From the NCBI GenBank assembly GCA_021234155.1, contig JAJEKV010000004.1, forward strand, positions 31,346,564 to 31,410,563: a DNA stretch of 64,000 bases, read 5' to 3'. Source of the DNA: Isoetes taiwanensis (Eukaryota > Streptophyta > Lycopodiopsida > Isoetales > Isoetaceae). Below are positions 21,265-32,352 of this stretch, piece by piece; the first letter of the stretch is position 1, and every line of letters starts with the position of its first letter. The notes beneath the pieces were generated by a model that searched no databases, was not told the DNA's origin, and saw only the letters and a program-made list of their open reading frames with translations. A program made the position numbers and the translations under genes.

Positions 21265-24200
21265 CTAGTAATGGTGCCCGGCGTTGCCGGGCTTTAGCAA
21301 CCATTTGTCATGTTACGGCATATAGAATTCATAGGTGTGAAATATCAAACCCCTTGTATCCTCTTGTACTCAAATACATGAACTGCTTGAATGCCTTTCT
21401 ATGTTCTAATTAGGAGAGAGGGACGATATAAATAGATTATGTTTTCTAGTAAAATGGATTGCATAAATGGTTGTAATGATAACCAATAATCGTTATTCAT
21501 AATACGTAGAGAAACATGTAGGTTCGAATATTGTTCTTTTCTAATCTTCGATTTTGGCATTATGTGCCCTAACACCATGCTTTTAACACATTTATGTTGA
21601 TATAGAGATATATAAGCAAGGATACGAAGTCATTTTAGCGCTGGAACCATCAGAACCAAAGTGTGAACATCGTAAGGATGCAAAATGTGCATCTTGCTAT
21701 ATTGTTTTGTAGTTGTCGCTAGACTCCACGTTTATTAATTTTTTTACATTTAAGTATTCGTGTCGTTAAATGTCCATCCACGAAATGATAGCCTTACATT
21801 CGTTTCTAGTTTGTTGTGTTGATGGTTATGCTTGTGCATTTAAACCATGGCATGTGCGAAAAGTTTCAAAATTAAATTGGAATTTGTTTTCAAACATGCA
21901 TGTTGAAGCATGTGGCAATTGGCAATTTGTGAGGAGAACTGGAATTAGGCTTGGTAAAATATTGCATGATTTCTACAACATTTGGGAAGGAAGCAAAATC
22001 GAAAGGGTTTATAACATGCGTAGTGACTTGCATCTCCTAAGGAAATCTCATGCCTCATTATAGAGAACATGGACAAAGGCTTTGACAAATGAGTTCTCAT
22101 TAATGGTCTAAAATTGTATATTTTGTTATTGATATTGTGGATTGTTCATGTTGTTGACACTGTTTCTTTTAAGTTGTTTCTTTTAAGTTGTGTATATATC
22201 CTGTGAACATTTCTTGAAGGGGTTGTGAAGTTGCATGAAGCAAGTATAAATCATCGACACAGTCTAAGTTTGCCGACACAATCTAAGTTATCTTGTGAAT
22301 ATGTGTTGCAATTGTGAAGTTCCATGAAGCAAGGATCTATTGCCCAAACAATTTAAGTTTATTCAATAGACTTACCCTAAATGTTACAACAATTTGAAAT
22401 GACACAAAATTTGAGTTACTATCGAAATAAGAATTGCGAAATTGCAATGGGAGTCTCCCGTCTCTTTCAGTCTTTTCTCATCATATTTGAACCAATGCAA
22501 TGGGCATGGTTTGCTCTCCGGTTAAGATTCTTGTTTGGAATTGTTTGTTTCCTCCTATATGCTCCCCATGGAAACCTAAGTATACACAATGAATGGAGTA
22601 ATGTGTCACCATAACTACCTAAGCAAATTTAGAACTATGTTTAGGGTATGTGCCAACCTCTCTAAACTCATCAAACTTTCCAAAAGAATAACGACCATCA
22701 ACTAGACTTTAAAAATACATTTGTGGGTAATCCTTGGTTCATTCACATCTGGCAGTTATCTAGATTTTTGGTAAGCCTTGCTTCGTACATAACATGCATT
22801 CTGACAGATATCCATGTTGTATCTTCTGACAGCAGTTATCCATGCTCTTCCCCATTTCCCCATCTGCGATTCCCTCTGAATCACAGAGGACCTTCTGACA
22901 ATTATTCATGTTTCCCATATGGAATCCCAAAGGGTCTTTCAAATCAACAAACAGAAAATTGCCAACTTGAAATAACAGATATAAAAATCCTAATATGGCA
23001 CGTTGTATATAAGAAATAAAAAGTTACATTTACAATATCTGTCGTTTCCTGTCTGGCTTGTCCTAGTCCTGTGTGTTGAATGAGAAATGTTAAACTCAAA
23101 TCTGCAGTCTAATTGTTTTCCTTACCTCCCATGCAATTCAAGGCACGGTATCCCGCTTTCTTGTTTCAGTCTGACCAGAATGCAGCGTATAAAGCCACTT
23201 CTCTTTTGCAAAAAGAATGCTTCAAGAACCACAAAATCATAATATCGTGCCTGCAATTAAAATATATCAATAAGGTTGAAAAAAAAATCAGTTCACATGC
23301 CAACTCATTGTTCATATGGAACAACAGTAAAACAAATAAGAGAGCAAGCTCTATCTTGTAACTCATATTGTTGCAAGAGAATACTGATCAGAAGCTAACA
23401 GAAGAAAATAGCATGTAAATAGATGTAAAAGTTTTAACAAAGACTACATGTAAAGAGGGGACATGGTACGTGCTTAGCAGTGCATAAACTCAATAAACTC
23501 AAACTAAGCTAAATATGGAACAGATGTTTGGAAATACCACAATGCGATGAGTCAGGCATTATACCTGCTTGGCAGTGCATATGGGCCACACTTGTTTTTT
23601 TGCCATACTTGATTTTTGCCATGCTCAGCACCTAAAATAGCTTTTGTGACCTCAACTAAATACGGAACAGATGTTGAAATTGGAAATATGACAACGCAGT
23701 GAGTGAGGCATTGTACCTGCTTGGTAGTGCATAGGCTCGACCAAAATAGCAGGATTATGATGAAGCTAAGAATTGTCTTCAAATTGCTCCAAATTGTGAA
23801 AGCCCAAAGATTCATAGAAAGAATGGTCTTCTAAAGTGTTGCAGTGCAACTTAAGAAGATATAAGAGTACACGCAGGTCACTTCAATGCATGATATTGTA
23901 TCACTTTAAATCTGTGAAGCAAAACCAAACCGAATGCTAAATATTCAATTGTTTGAGACAATCGTAAGAGCAAATTGCAAATAAAGAGCTGAACACTGGA
24001 AGTCTAATACAACGTTCCATACTATGTGCGTATTATAAACATCCACATGAAGTAAGCTGCAGTCTGTAAAGCTGCCACTTTGCTTTAGTCTCCCTCTTAT
24101 ACTAAACATGGACCTGCTGTATAGAGATATAGTCATCCGACAGAGGAACACCTCTTTACTTGCCTTGGGTTCAATATAGCCATATCAGCATGTATGCTAA

Positions 24201-26031
24201 TCCATTTGCATCATTCCCTAGATCGAATTGCAAGGTATGCTCAATTACATGGCTCTACATGGTAGATCATTTCCCATGTTATGCCATCCATGTCCAGGCA
24301 ATCTTCTAAAGTTATTCTCTATATGATAAGATATATACAGATCACCGAAAAAGTTTCAAAATACTGAATCCCTCCTGCACTTGCATGTAAAGAGCCATAA
24401 TGCTGCTTTTAAATTAAGAAATGGTCAAATACAAAGTGGGAGAAATATATTTTTGTACTTCAGTCTAGATGCAGTTAATATAAACGAACTTGAAGACGTT
24501 TTAGCAACAGTAAGCCTATCAAATTACGTGCTCATAGTCATTGCTTAGCACTTTTCAAATCTCTAGCGTGCTTTGAACATGCTAAATTAATCATGCGAAT
24601 GTCTAAATAGGAAGATTATTCTAATCTGACCAGATAGCACATGAGGAGGATTGCCTTGTGATGACCTTGTGAAACCTTGATCCAACACACGATGATACAT
24701 GTAAAGGCCAACAATGCAGAATTATATGTACCAAAGTGAGACTGGCAATCGATTCATTTGAAATAGCCTGAAAAGATTTTACAGCATGTCGTATAGAAGA
24801 AAAATCAAATACTTATGGAGCAAATGATATGCACATACTAATATTGTATCTATAAAATATGAGCCACTGATCCATATGCCTAACATTACAAACTTGGATG
24901 CAAGGACAATACATCACAATAATTCCAGAGAGAATTCACAACATATCTTGTAAGAGAAAACTCGAACCTTGTGCTCCAACATTAACTGCTTTAATGTTGT
25001 TTCCTTGAAGTGCAGCAGTAGCAGTTCTTGATATGAAGAAGGTTTCTTGTGGGTTGGGTAGAAAAAGCCTTCAAAACATGAATGCTCTGGCTATTAAAAT
25101 GCAATCAGATCCTCTGTCTATCCTTGAAATCTACAGATGCACAAACATTATAGTTATGGTCCTGGTGTATAATCCACAAATCTGATCGAAAGCTCAAGCA
25201 AACTAAGCAAATATAATCAGAAACCAGTGATAATAGGAATTGCAACTTTGATAACACCTGTACAATAACGGCAACTCCTTCCAATTAACCCATCCATTAA
25301 AGCAATATCAAACAACCTTATCTAGCATAAATTTGTACCTGGATTGAAGTCAATAGCCAGAAAATAGGACTTAGAAGCAATTTCGGAATCATGGCATGCA
25401 TATCAAGATGCTACGCATCCTCTTGTAGCCAAGAAGGGAAGCTTCAACCTCTACCTAAGAGGATCAGAAACTACAAAGATAATTATTATATCATATAAAT
25501 CTGTACCTATATTGGAATAATGGGGCTTCGGCAATCTCGAATGGCAAAAATTTGCAAGGACATGGTCGACTAAATGGATGAATCTGTAAAACACCATGGA
25601 AACTGCTCTACAACTTGCATATAACACCATGTGTCCCGTTAAAACTGAAGAAACCAAAGGCCATATCATTACCTAAAGAGTACACGTCGGAAAGATATAG
25701 GAAGCAAAATTGTTGCAAGCAAGAAAATAATTTTCAAACACTCAATAAGCATAAACAAAATGCAAATCTACCTCCACTTCTGAACCTAGAGGTTGGATTG
25801 CATGCATGCCATTGTTCTACACCCGTCCTTCATCCCGCGCATTTCGCAGCAGAGGTCCATTTCGATCTTTAAGAAAAGAATTATTGAGAGATTTTAAAAA
25901 CCTCTGCGAGTTTTGGAGAATCGAGAAATGTTTCCGGCTGCCAAAACCCTGGAAATCTTAGGAAATTAAATTAAGAAAAATTCCAAAAATGTTTTCGGCC
26001 ATACCGGATAATCCCAAATTAAAAAGGTTGA
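21265..26031 (-). mobile_element. Helitron 1, 4.77 kb non-autonomous
   Basis: On the minus strand it starts with TC (TCAACCTTTTTAATTTGGG, at 26031) and ends CTAG at 21265. A GC hairpin (GCCCGGCAACGCCGGGC, 21276-21292) lies 7 bp before the end. It is inserted between A and T. These are the diagnostic Helitron features. The insertion is proved by the other copy of repeat X (28592-29216), which has the same flanks joined without the element at 28855/28856. No Rep/helicase coding sequence was recognised on either strand, and short frames only are present, so it is non-autonomous. No captured gene is recognisable. Confidence 0.9.
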
Positions 26032-26406
26032 TATTTATTGCAGCCTAAGCCATTTGTTAATAGCACATTTGTGTCTATAAAGTGAGTACATACCCATTTT
26101 GATCAGCATATAACTGTTATTAACTTATAAGAGTAGAAACATAAAGGTGAACTCAACCTTTAGCAATTCCAAGCCTCCTAAAAGCAACCATTTGGCCAGC
26201 CTGAACATCAGGTTTAAACTTGTCATTTGCAATAAGCATCAAGTTGTTCCAACATCTATATCTGGAGACTAATAATGTAGCAAATAGTATTTTAATTACA
26301 AGTTTGCTCTTTCCTAGAACAGACTCTTGCTAGAAAGCATATCTAATATAATAATAGTTTAAAAAAACCCGTTTATGTGCTACTGCCTTTGTCATTGTAA
26401 ACTCCA
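26032..26406. repeat. Direct repeat X, copy 1 (part after the Helitron)
   Basis: Continuation of the repeat broken by Helitron 1; it matches 28856-29216. It contains a ~14-bp stretch (around 26132-26145) missing in copy 2, plus scattered substitutions. Confidence 0.9.
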
Positions 26407-28591
26407 TAGTAACGAGCTTCCGCAAAAAAAGTGAGCAATATCTCCAACATTCTTCCAGCTAATCCAACTACAAAAGCAAAGGGAACAATGGGAAGAAAAT
26501 CCCGTACCTGCAGCCAATCAGTACCCTGTTAGCGTGAAAACGGTATCAGGGCAAGGGCCAAAAGGTACATTGGGATTTTCAGTTCATCACTGATTACCCA
26601 TTGTGCCTTTTGCCCTTCTAGCCAAATTTAACTACAAGAATAGAAGGAGAAATTTTATGCAACTGCTCAAACGAATGTAAATTCTGTAACACATAAATTG
26701 CTGCTGCTATCTATGCATTTATATCAAAGCACTGCATGCTACGGTTCTACATATCAACCCCAGCAACAATACATGTCTGGTTTTTTGTTTTTGTCTGCAA
26801 TACTCTTGTCCAGGAAGAATATGCTATTATTCTAAAGAGTGTAAATTGCTCTTGCAACACCTGTATTAAAGTGACAGTATTTGCCTGCGAGAATTCTAAC
26901 GAACAACTTTTAAAAATAAGAAACTAGAAATTCTTATTTAATGAATCAAATACATTCCATGTATATTGTGGAAGAATGAATTCAAAAACATATCATAAAA
27001 ACCTGAATATAATCCGAAGGCTATGAAGGATGTGATCATCTGTATCGTCCTCCAAGCATGTGCAGAATGAAGTGAGCATCTATAAATTACTCCAGGAGTA
27101 TGCAATGTACTCCAGACTTTCTGTTTTGGAGCTCTATTACCAACGACATCTGCTGGGTCCTCTTGGTATTTCGAAATGAAGTCCAGCTGTAAATAGTATA
27201 TGGAAAGTCCATCAAGCTTCTACATGGCCCTTCGGGCATTTTGAAATGGAGTTCTGCTATAGATTCATCTGCCAAAGCCATGGGATCAGACGAAATTTCG
27301 TTCAAGCTTGCTTGGCTCTACATCTGAAGATATGAAGCTATGGAGCCGGGCTCAGCAAATTAAGGGACTTTCAGGTATCGGCTCCCAGAACAGAGCATTT
27401 CCATATCTATTTTTTCCATCTGGCAATCAGAGGTAGCCGCTCACGAGCATACATATTAGGGCAACCCAAAAAGCCCTAAACTATCTGTGCCCTAATTATT
27501 TACCTTTGTATTTTTCAAAAGAAAAATAGAGAGCTTATATCTACTACTTACCAACATCTTTATGAGAGCAATTGGCAATAGGAAATCCACGTTTGATAAA
27601 CTTCTTGATATTAAAAGTTGCATGCAACACTTGCATGTGATCTCTACACGTCCAACATGCATTTTAGAAAAAGATGATGCATATGTTTTAACATAATAAA
27701 CATTAGATGACGCATTTCACTTGTCTAAGTTATTATTTGACTTTCATAACAATATCCCATATCAAGGAATTTAGAATAAGCAAATATAGCTTCATAAAGG
27801 ACCTTTGTCCTTGAATATATCCAAAGGGGAACCAAAAGTCTGAGGTGCATGTTGCTCAGTTGCTCAGCCAAACATGCCTTGCACAGCCAGCGAAATTGCC
27901 ATCATTGCTGGACACGTGGATTTATCATTCAATTTCATGTCAAAGAGAGACACGTGGACTATGGCCCTTGAATTTACCATGATGTGAACTTGCACTCCAA
28001 GATAATTATCTTATTGAATGCACCCAATAGTGAATATCAATAAAAAAAACCCTACCACCTACCGTGGAATGAGGGTAAACACACCTTGATAGTATCAATC
28101 TGTGACCATAGGGAGAGCCAACCCCCACTGCCACAGCAGGGGTTAAGCCTCATCCCATAATTTAAAGCTTAAGAAAATGTAGACTTAAAACATACCTTGA
28201 GTTTTCAGATATTGCAGCAACACTGTGCTATCATATTGACAAATTTCTATAGCCAACTGGCATAAGTATAGCAGGCCTAGTGGCCAACACTATCTTTGTT
28301 TGTTCTTGCAAGTTATTGCAATGAAATTATGCTACTCCATCTTGGAGGTATAATCTCATATTCTCATCTTTACATGCTCTTCATGACATGCATCCTGCAT
28401 AGGTATAACATAACGAAAATGTAACTTTGTAAATCAATATTTAAATCAAAATTTTGTCAACCAAAAATATCAACGCATCCAGCCATATACTTTACTTTTC
28501 CTAAGTTGCAGCTTAGGACAGCATAAGTGCTCCTACAACTAGCCAATAGGTAGAGGACAACACCGGATATCTCCAATGTGATGAAGTATCT
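26407..28591. other. Non-coding segment between the X repeats
   Basis: About 2.2 kb with short frames only. No reverse transcriptase, primer-binding site or other retroelement motif was seen, so the X repeats are not supported as LTRs. Confidence 0.5.
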
Positions 28592-29216
28592 AAAAAAACC
28601 CAGCCTGAACTAGTAAACCTAGACCAGACATCTGCCTCAGTCAATCCCTTGGCAGTATTATCATCCTACTACCAGTATGAGCATTTCTGGCATAGTATCC
28701 TTTTACCTATACTTTCATAGTCATTCATTATAGTTTCAGTCAATATAGCATTTTTTTTCCATGAAATGATAATAGAATCATATAATTTCAACATCAGTGC
28801 AAGTAGCAATTCAAACGACAATTATAGTATATATGAGAATGAAAAACAATGATCATATTTATTGCAGCCTAAGCCATTTGTCAATAGCACATTTGTGTCT
28901 ATAAAGTGAGTACATACACATTTTGATCAGCATATAACTGTTATTAACTTATAAAGGTGAACTCAACCTTTAGGAATTCCAAGCCTCCTAAAAGCAACCA
29001 TTTGGCCAGCCTGAACATCAGGTTTAAACTTGTCCTTTGCAATAAGCATCAAGTTGTTCCAACATCTATATCTGGAGACTAATAATGTAGCAAATAGTAT
29101 TTTAATTACAAGTTTGCTCTTTCCTAGAACAGACTCTTGCTAGAAAGCATATCTAACATAATAATAGTTTAAAAAAACCCGTTCATGTGCTGCTGCCTTT
29201 GTCATTGTAAACTCCA
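28592..29216. repeat. Direct repeat X, copy 2 (empty Helitron site)
   Basis: An intact ~0.62 kb copy. The junction GATCA|TATTTATTG at 28855/28856 is the unoccupied target of Helitron 1. It ends directly against coding sequence of the methyltransferase gene (29217), so the end of this repeat marks the right edge of the insert that broke the gene. Confidence 0.9.
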
Positions 29217-29981
29217 CTGCAAGGCTGGTTACGAGCCTGCCATATGGTAAGTGTCTAGTTGTTTTCTCCATGCGGGCATAGCGAATACAAAAGTGTTTCC
29301 TTTATTTGCAGGTTAAAGACGAATATTAGGGGAGGTGGTGGTGCTAGACTTGTCAACGTGTGGGAGCAGATTCATATAGGCTACCACAACGTATCTGGGC
29401 AGAGAAGCCAAATGCACTATAATACTACTGGCATGGATTTTCGCAATGCTTTTAAATGCCCAGCAGTCTTACAAAAGCTGACAGATCCAGTTCACCAGGG
29501 ACGCATTGTCAATCCCTACCAGAAGGCTCAGAGACTCATTAACACTCTTCTGGAGATGTTCTCGCAACCTGGAGATTGGGTCGTTGACGCTTTTTCAGGA
29601 TCTGGCACCACGTTGGCTTGTGCACTACAGAAGGGCCGCAACTGCGTAGCCATTGACGTCGACGCGGATGCAGTAGCGTACATCAAATCACGAGTCAGTT
29701 CCTTGCACAGCTTGCCAGACAAAAAACAAGAACTTGGGATCAAGGATAAGGATGGTGTTCCGGCCTTCTCATGTTCAGAGCCTGTGCCTCCTCTTACCGG
29801 GAACACTGACGATCAAGCTGACTATGTTGAATTGATTCCCGTCGAAGATCCAATTAAGGTCGCAGAGGATAAAAGTTCGTCCGTGTCTGAGGACAAAATA
29901 CAAGCTACTAATCCTAAGTCTCCCGAAGGTTCTGGATCAGATGATGAAGTACCTCAAAAGGATTGTCCCCTAGATATATAA
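29217..29981 (+). pseudogene. DNA N4/N6 methyltransferase, 3' half of ParB-methyltransferase gene
   Basis: Exon 29217-29246 (reading CKAGYEPAIW) ends before GTAAGT. It splices in phase to exon 29312-29981 after TTTGCAG, with stop TAA at 29979-29981. The last exon has ...NPYQKAQRLINTLLEMFSQPGD (motif X-like) followed by VVDAFSGSGTTLACAL and an acidic strand end (VAIDVD). That is the FxGxG S-adenosylmethionine motif I with the order seen in beta-class N4-cytosine/N6-adenine methyltransferases. A Ser/Glu-rich tail follows. The catalytic motif IV, which should precede this part, is absent because repeat X abuts the exon at 29217. Known relatives include bacterial and phage M.-type enzymes and N4CMT-like enzymes reported in Marchantia and bdelloid rotifers. 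The target base cannot be told from this fragment. An intronic palindrome copy (CCATGCGGGCATAG) lies at 29268-29281. Confidence 0.75.
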
Positions 29982-30269
29982 AATTCTGTGCAAAAATTTG
30001 AACTCTGTTTATTCTGTGCCCTATTTAAAAAAAAAAATATTTTATTAATGATTGTCATGTCTATGCGCGCATAGGCTTTTCTCTTTTCAGTTGCATTTTG
30101 GTGCTCCAAAAAGTGTGTTTCTTACTTTGTCCAAAAACAAGAAAACCTGCTTGTCTTCGAAATGTGGACTTTTTTTAGGCTCACTGCGTTTTTTGGGCTT
30201 GTTTTTTTTTAAAAATGGCTAAAATGCAGAATTTACGTGTTTTTGAAAAAGGAATCTGCAATTGCACCA
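29982..30269. promoter_or_regulatory. Right subterminal region of the 15.7 kb transposon
   Basis: 3' flank of the methyltransferase gene with a perfect CTATGCGCGCATAG at 30061-30074. A GGAATC motif at 30251-30256 lies 47 bp from the element end, the same offset as GATTCC in the left end of the 3.9 kb transposon. Confidence 0.6.
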
Positions 30270-30303
30270 CAGGTCATTAGTGCGTTTGCTAGGTCACCTT
30301 ATT
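30270..30303 (-). repeat. Right TIR of 15.7 kb transposon
   Basis: Inverted match to 14577-14610 (one mismatch), followed by the target duplication CCTA at 30304-30307. Confidence 0.85.
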
Positions 30304-30379
30304 CCTAATATTCCTATTGCAACAAAGTTCATCTAATTTGGAGGTAGTTGGGGTGAGTTAGGGCTATTTTACTCGGACC

Positions 30380-30451
30380 ACTCACACAGTGCACGAGGGG
30401 CACTTTCAAAACTTTTGAAAAGGGTCCTGGCGCACTCTGTGAGGGGTGGGC
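30380..30451. repeat. Hairpin repeat unit 1 beside H3-like gene
   Basis: Arms CTCACACAGTGC (30382-30393) and GCACTCTGTGAG (30433-30444) enclose a smaller palindrome around TTTCAAAACTTTTGAAA. The unit recurs at 30581, 32141 and 32353. Confidence 0.8.
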
Positions 30452-30580
30452 TCCTGTTTGGGTCCTAGATGGCTCTAAAAGTATGATATAAGAGTAGAAT
30501 CCTACTTATCTCGTGGAGTTAAGCCGGTATGCCCTTAGTTTCTAGTTTTGGACAAGTCTAGGCATAGACCAGTGGCCAAA

Positions 30581-30652
30581 CACTCACGCAGTGCACGAGA
30601 GGCACTTTCAAAACTTTTAAAAAGGACTCTGGTGCACTCTATGAGGGGTGGG
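30581..30652. repeat. Hairpin repeat unit 2 beside H3-like gene
   Basis: Arms CTCACGCAGTGC (30583-30594) and GCACTCTATGAG (30634-30645). It starts 201 bp after unit 1 in the same orientation, which suggests a ~200-bp tandem repeat. Confidence 0.8.
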
Positions 30653-30792
30653 TTAAAATCAGTCACTTTTTGGCCAAATTAATTAATTTCAATTATACAT
30701 GTCATTACTACAACCTTATTAAGTACAATATTACACCTTGCAACTTAATCAAAACACTTTTTATATTTATAAAAAATTTATAAGTACATTAT

Positions 30793-31916
30793 TCAGCAAT
30801 CTTCTTTCTTTATGAATCTAGCCAGCCTAATATCTCTGGGTATACAGGTGACTCTTATCGCATGGAGAGCACATGCTAGGGAGTCTTCAAAATGCTGGAC
30901 CAGCTTCTGCTCGGCTGCCTCCTGCATTGCAAGCAACATATCATCTGTCACTCGCTTCCCTTTGTCGAATTCCTGCAAGATCTCACGGGTTAATCTTGCA
31001 AATGCAGCCCTTGGAATCAGAAGTCCGTAGCTCCTCTGGAAATGTTGAATCTCCCGAGCAGCCTTTGCAAGTATGAATCCAACTTCCTCTTCATTGGCTT
31101 CTTTGATGGTAAGGGTCTCTCTAGGGGCTGCTTCAAAGTGTTCTACCTTGTTGGCCTTCCTCCTTCCACGTACGTCACCTTATTTGTTTCGTAATAATTT
31201 GAGTACGCCTCGTACATCTTCATGTACTCCTGGTACTCCTTCAACTTCTTATTGTATTCCCGCTCATGCTTGAGTACGTAAGACTCCCGTGCGGGTTTGC
31301 CCTTCTTGGGATCTGTTGTTGGCTTTGGCCATTTTGGGTAGAAAGGTGGTGCTGCAGCTTCTTCGTTGTGGGGATTGGAAGGTCCCGATCCTTCTGTTGG
31401 GCGGGGAATTCTCCATGCCTCATCGTCCGACTCCGTCCCTGATGAGGAAGATGGTGGCCTATCATTCTCCCGCTCCGTTATTGTAACCCCTTTGCTCGGT
31501 GTTGTCTTTGTTTTTCTCCGGGGTTTCTTTGGCAATTCTAGGTTCTTCCCTTTGGCCTCCTTCTGCCTCTTCCGTTCCTCCTTCTCTGCAAGTCTCTTCC
31601 TCTTCGCCGCCTTCTTCATCTTGTCGACTTTCCTTTGTCGATGTGCCAACCTCTCTATTTCTGCCGAGTCCTCCTCATTCTCCTCCTCTTGTCCATTGCC
31701 CTGATTCTCTGGGTTTTCTTGGTTATCAGGGTCATGTTGTTCATCTTGGTCCTGATGTTGCTCGTCATCCTCCTTAGTATCTGGGTTTGGATTTAGATTT
31801 TCTTCATCTCTGGCTCGCTCTCGAGCCTCCCTCGCCTTCTGTTCCGCCGCAAGAACCTGGATGCTTGTCGATCTGTCTGGCATAAGCACTCGCGCAGTTT
31901 GTTTGGTGTGGGCCAT
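30793..31916 (-). pseudogene. Histone H3-like protein with large insertion in the tail
   Basis: ATG at 31916 gives MAHTKQTARVLM, almost the canonical H3 start (A-R-T-K-Q-T-A-R), with Lys4 context kept but no Lys9 motif. About 235 residues of charged sequence follow: an acidic Asn/Gln/Glu stretch, basic clusters (KKAAKRKRLAEKEERKRQK and KKPRRKTKT, possible nuclear signals) and a Tyr/Lys helix. That frame ends in TAG at 31143. One frame over, from about 31165 to TGA at 30793, a complete H3 fold reads: REIQHFQRS, LLIPRAAFARLTREILQEF, MQEAAEQKLVQHFED, then IRVTCIPRDIRLA. It aligns to H3 without gaps over alpha1-alpha3, and loop 1 is not lengthened, unlike many CenH3s. Expected product is ~375 residues against 136 for H3. 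No intron restores the frame (the only candidate is too short and a multiple of three), so a 1-nt frameshift or a sequence error is likeliest. Conserved fold residues imply past selection. Confidence 0.8.
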
Positions 31917-32140
31917 GTTTTGAAATAAGTCGATCGCCTTCCGACCGTCTAGAAATCACCTTTTTGATCGGAGAGCAGCAAGCTGGAGGAGTATGGTGAA
32001 AATGAAGAACCCTAAGGTTCTATTTATAGGTTTGGGAGTTTTAGGGTTTCGACCTGCAATTTCATGTTATGCCATTATGTAAAACATTAGTGTTTACTAG
32101 ATTAAGACATTAGGTTCTTTTAAGCAAAAAGTACTGCTAC

Positions 32141-32210
32141 CACTCATATAGTGCGCGAGAAGCACTTTCAAAACTTTTGAAAAGGCCCTGGGCGCATTCT
32201 ATGAGGGGTT
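32141..32210. repeat. Hairpin repeat unit 3 beside H3-like gene
   Basis: Arms CTCATATAGTGC (32143-32154) and GCATTCTATGAG (32194-32205). It lies upstream of the H3-like gene in the same orientation as units 1 and 2. Confidence 0.8.
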
Positions 32211-32352
32211 ACTCCCTTTTGGCTCTAATTTTGGTTTTCTAGATAGTTTCTTAGTGTTAGAACATGCTTTCCTGGCTTAAATTCAAATTTTTGGCTTTCT
32301 GAGCTATCATATTACTCTAATCATACATGTTCCTAGGTCAAAATTGGCCAAA

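Larger units (their letters stand above)
14577..30303. mobile_element. 15.7 kb TIR DNA transposon with DUF7869 and ParB-methyltransferase genes
   Basis: The termini are a 34-bp inverted repeat with one mismatch (14577-14610 and 30270-30303), beginning AA[C/T]AAGGTGACC. It is flanked by the 4-bp duplication CCTA (14573-14576 and 30304-30307). Two divergent genes start near the middle: a DUF7869-like gene running left and a ParB-like/DNA methyltransferase gene running right. Copies of CTATGCGCGCATAG occur in the intergenic region, the introns and both subterminal regions. About 8.2 kb (20999-29216) looks like later sequence, so the original element was probably ~7.5 kb. The 4-bp duplication is compatible with several known superfamilies (for example Sola, Ginger and Academ), but I cannot assign one. 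Both genes carry stops or frameshifts, so this copy is dead. Confidence 0.8.

Noticed and set aside
20999-29216. Repeat X pair read as LTRs of a retrotransposon
   Set aside because: No TG start at the repeat edge, no primer-binding site after copy 1, no polypurine tract before copy 2, no matching flank duplication, and no coding domains between them.
30793-30978. Centromeric H3 (CenH3)
   Set aside because: Loop 1 has canonical length and the tail keeps the Lys4 context; neither is expected of typical CenH3. Not excluded without phylogeny.
30793-31916. A short intron joining the H3-like tail and fold
   Set aside because: The only GT-AG pair in reach is ~51 bp, too short for a plant intron and a multiple of three, so it does not fix the frame.
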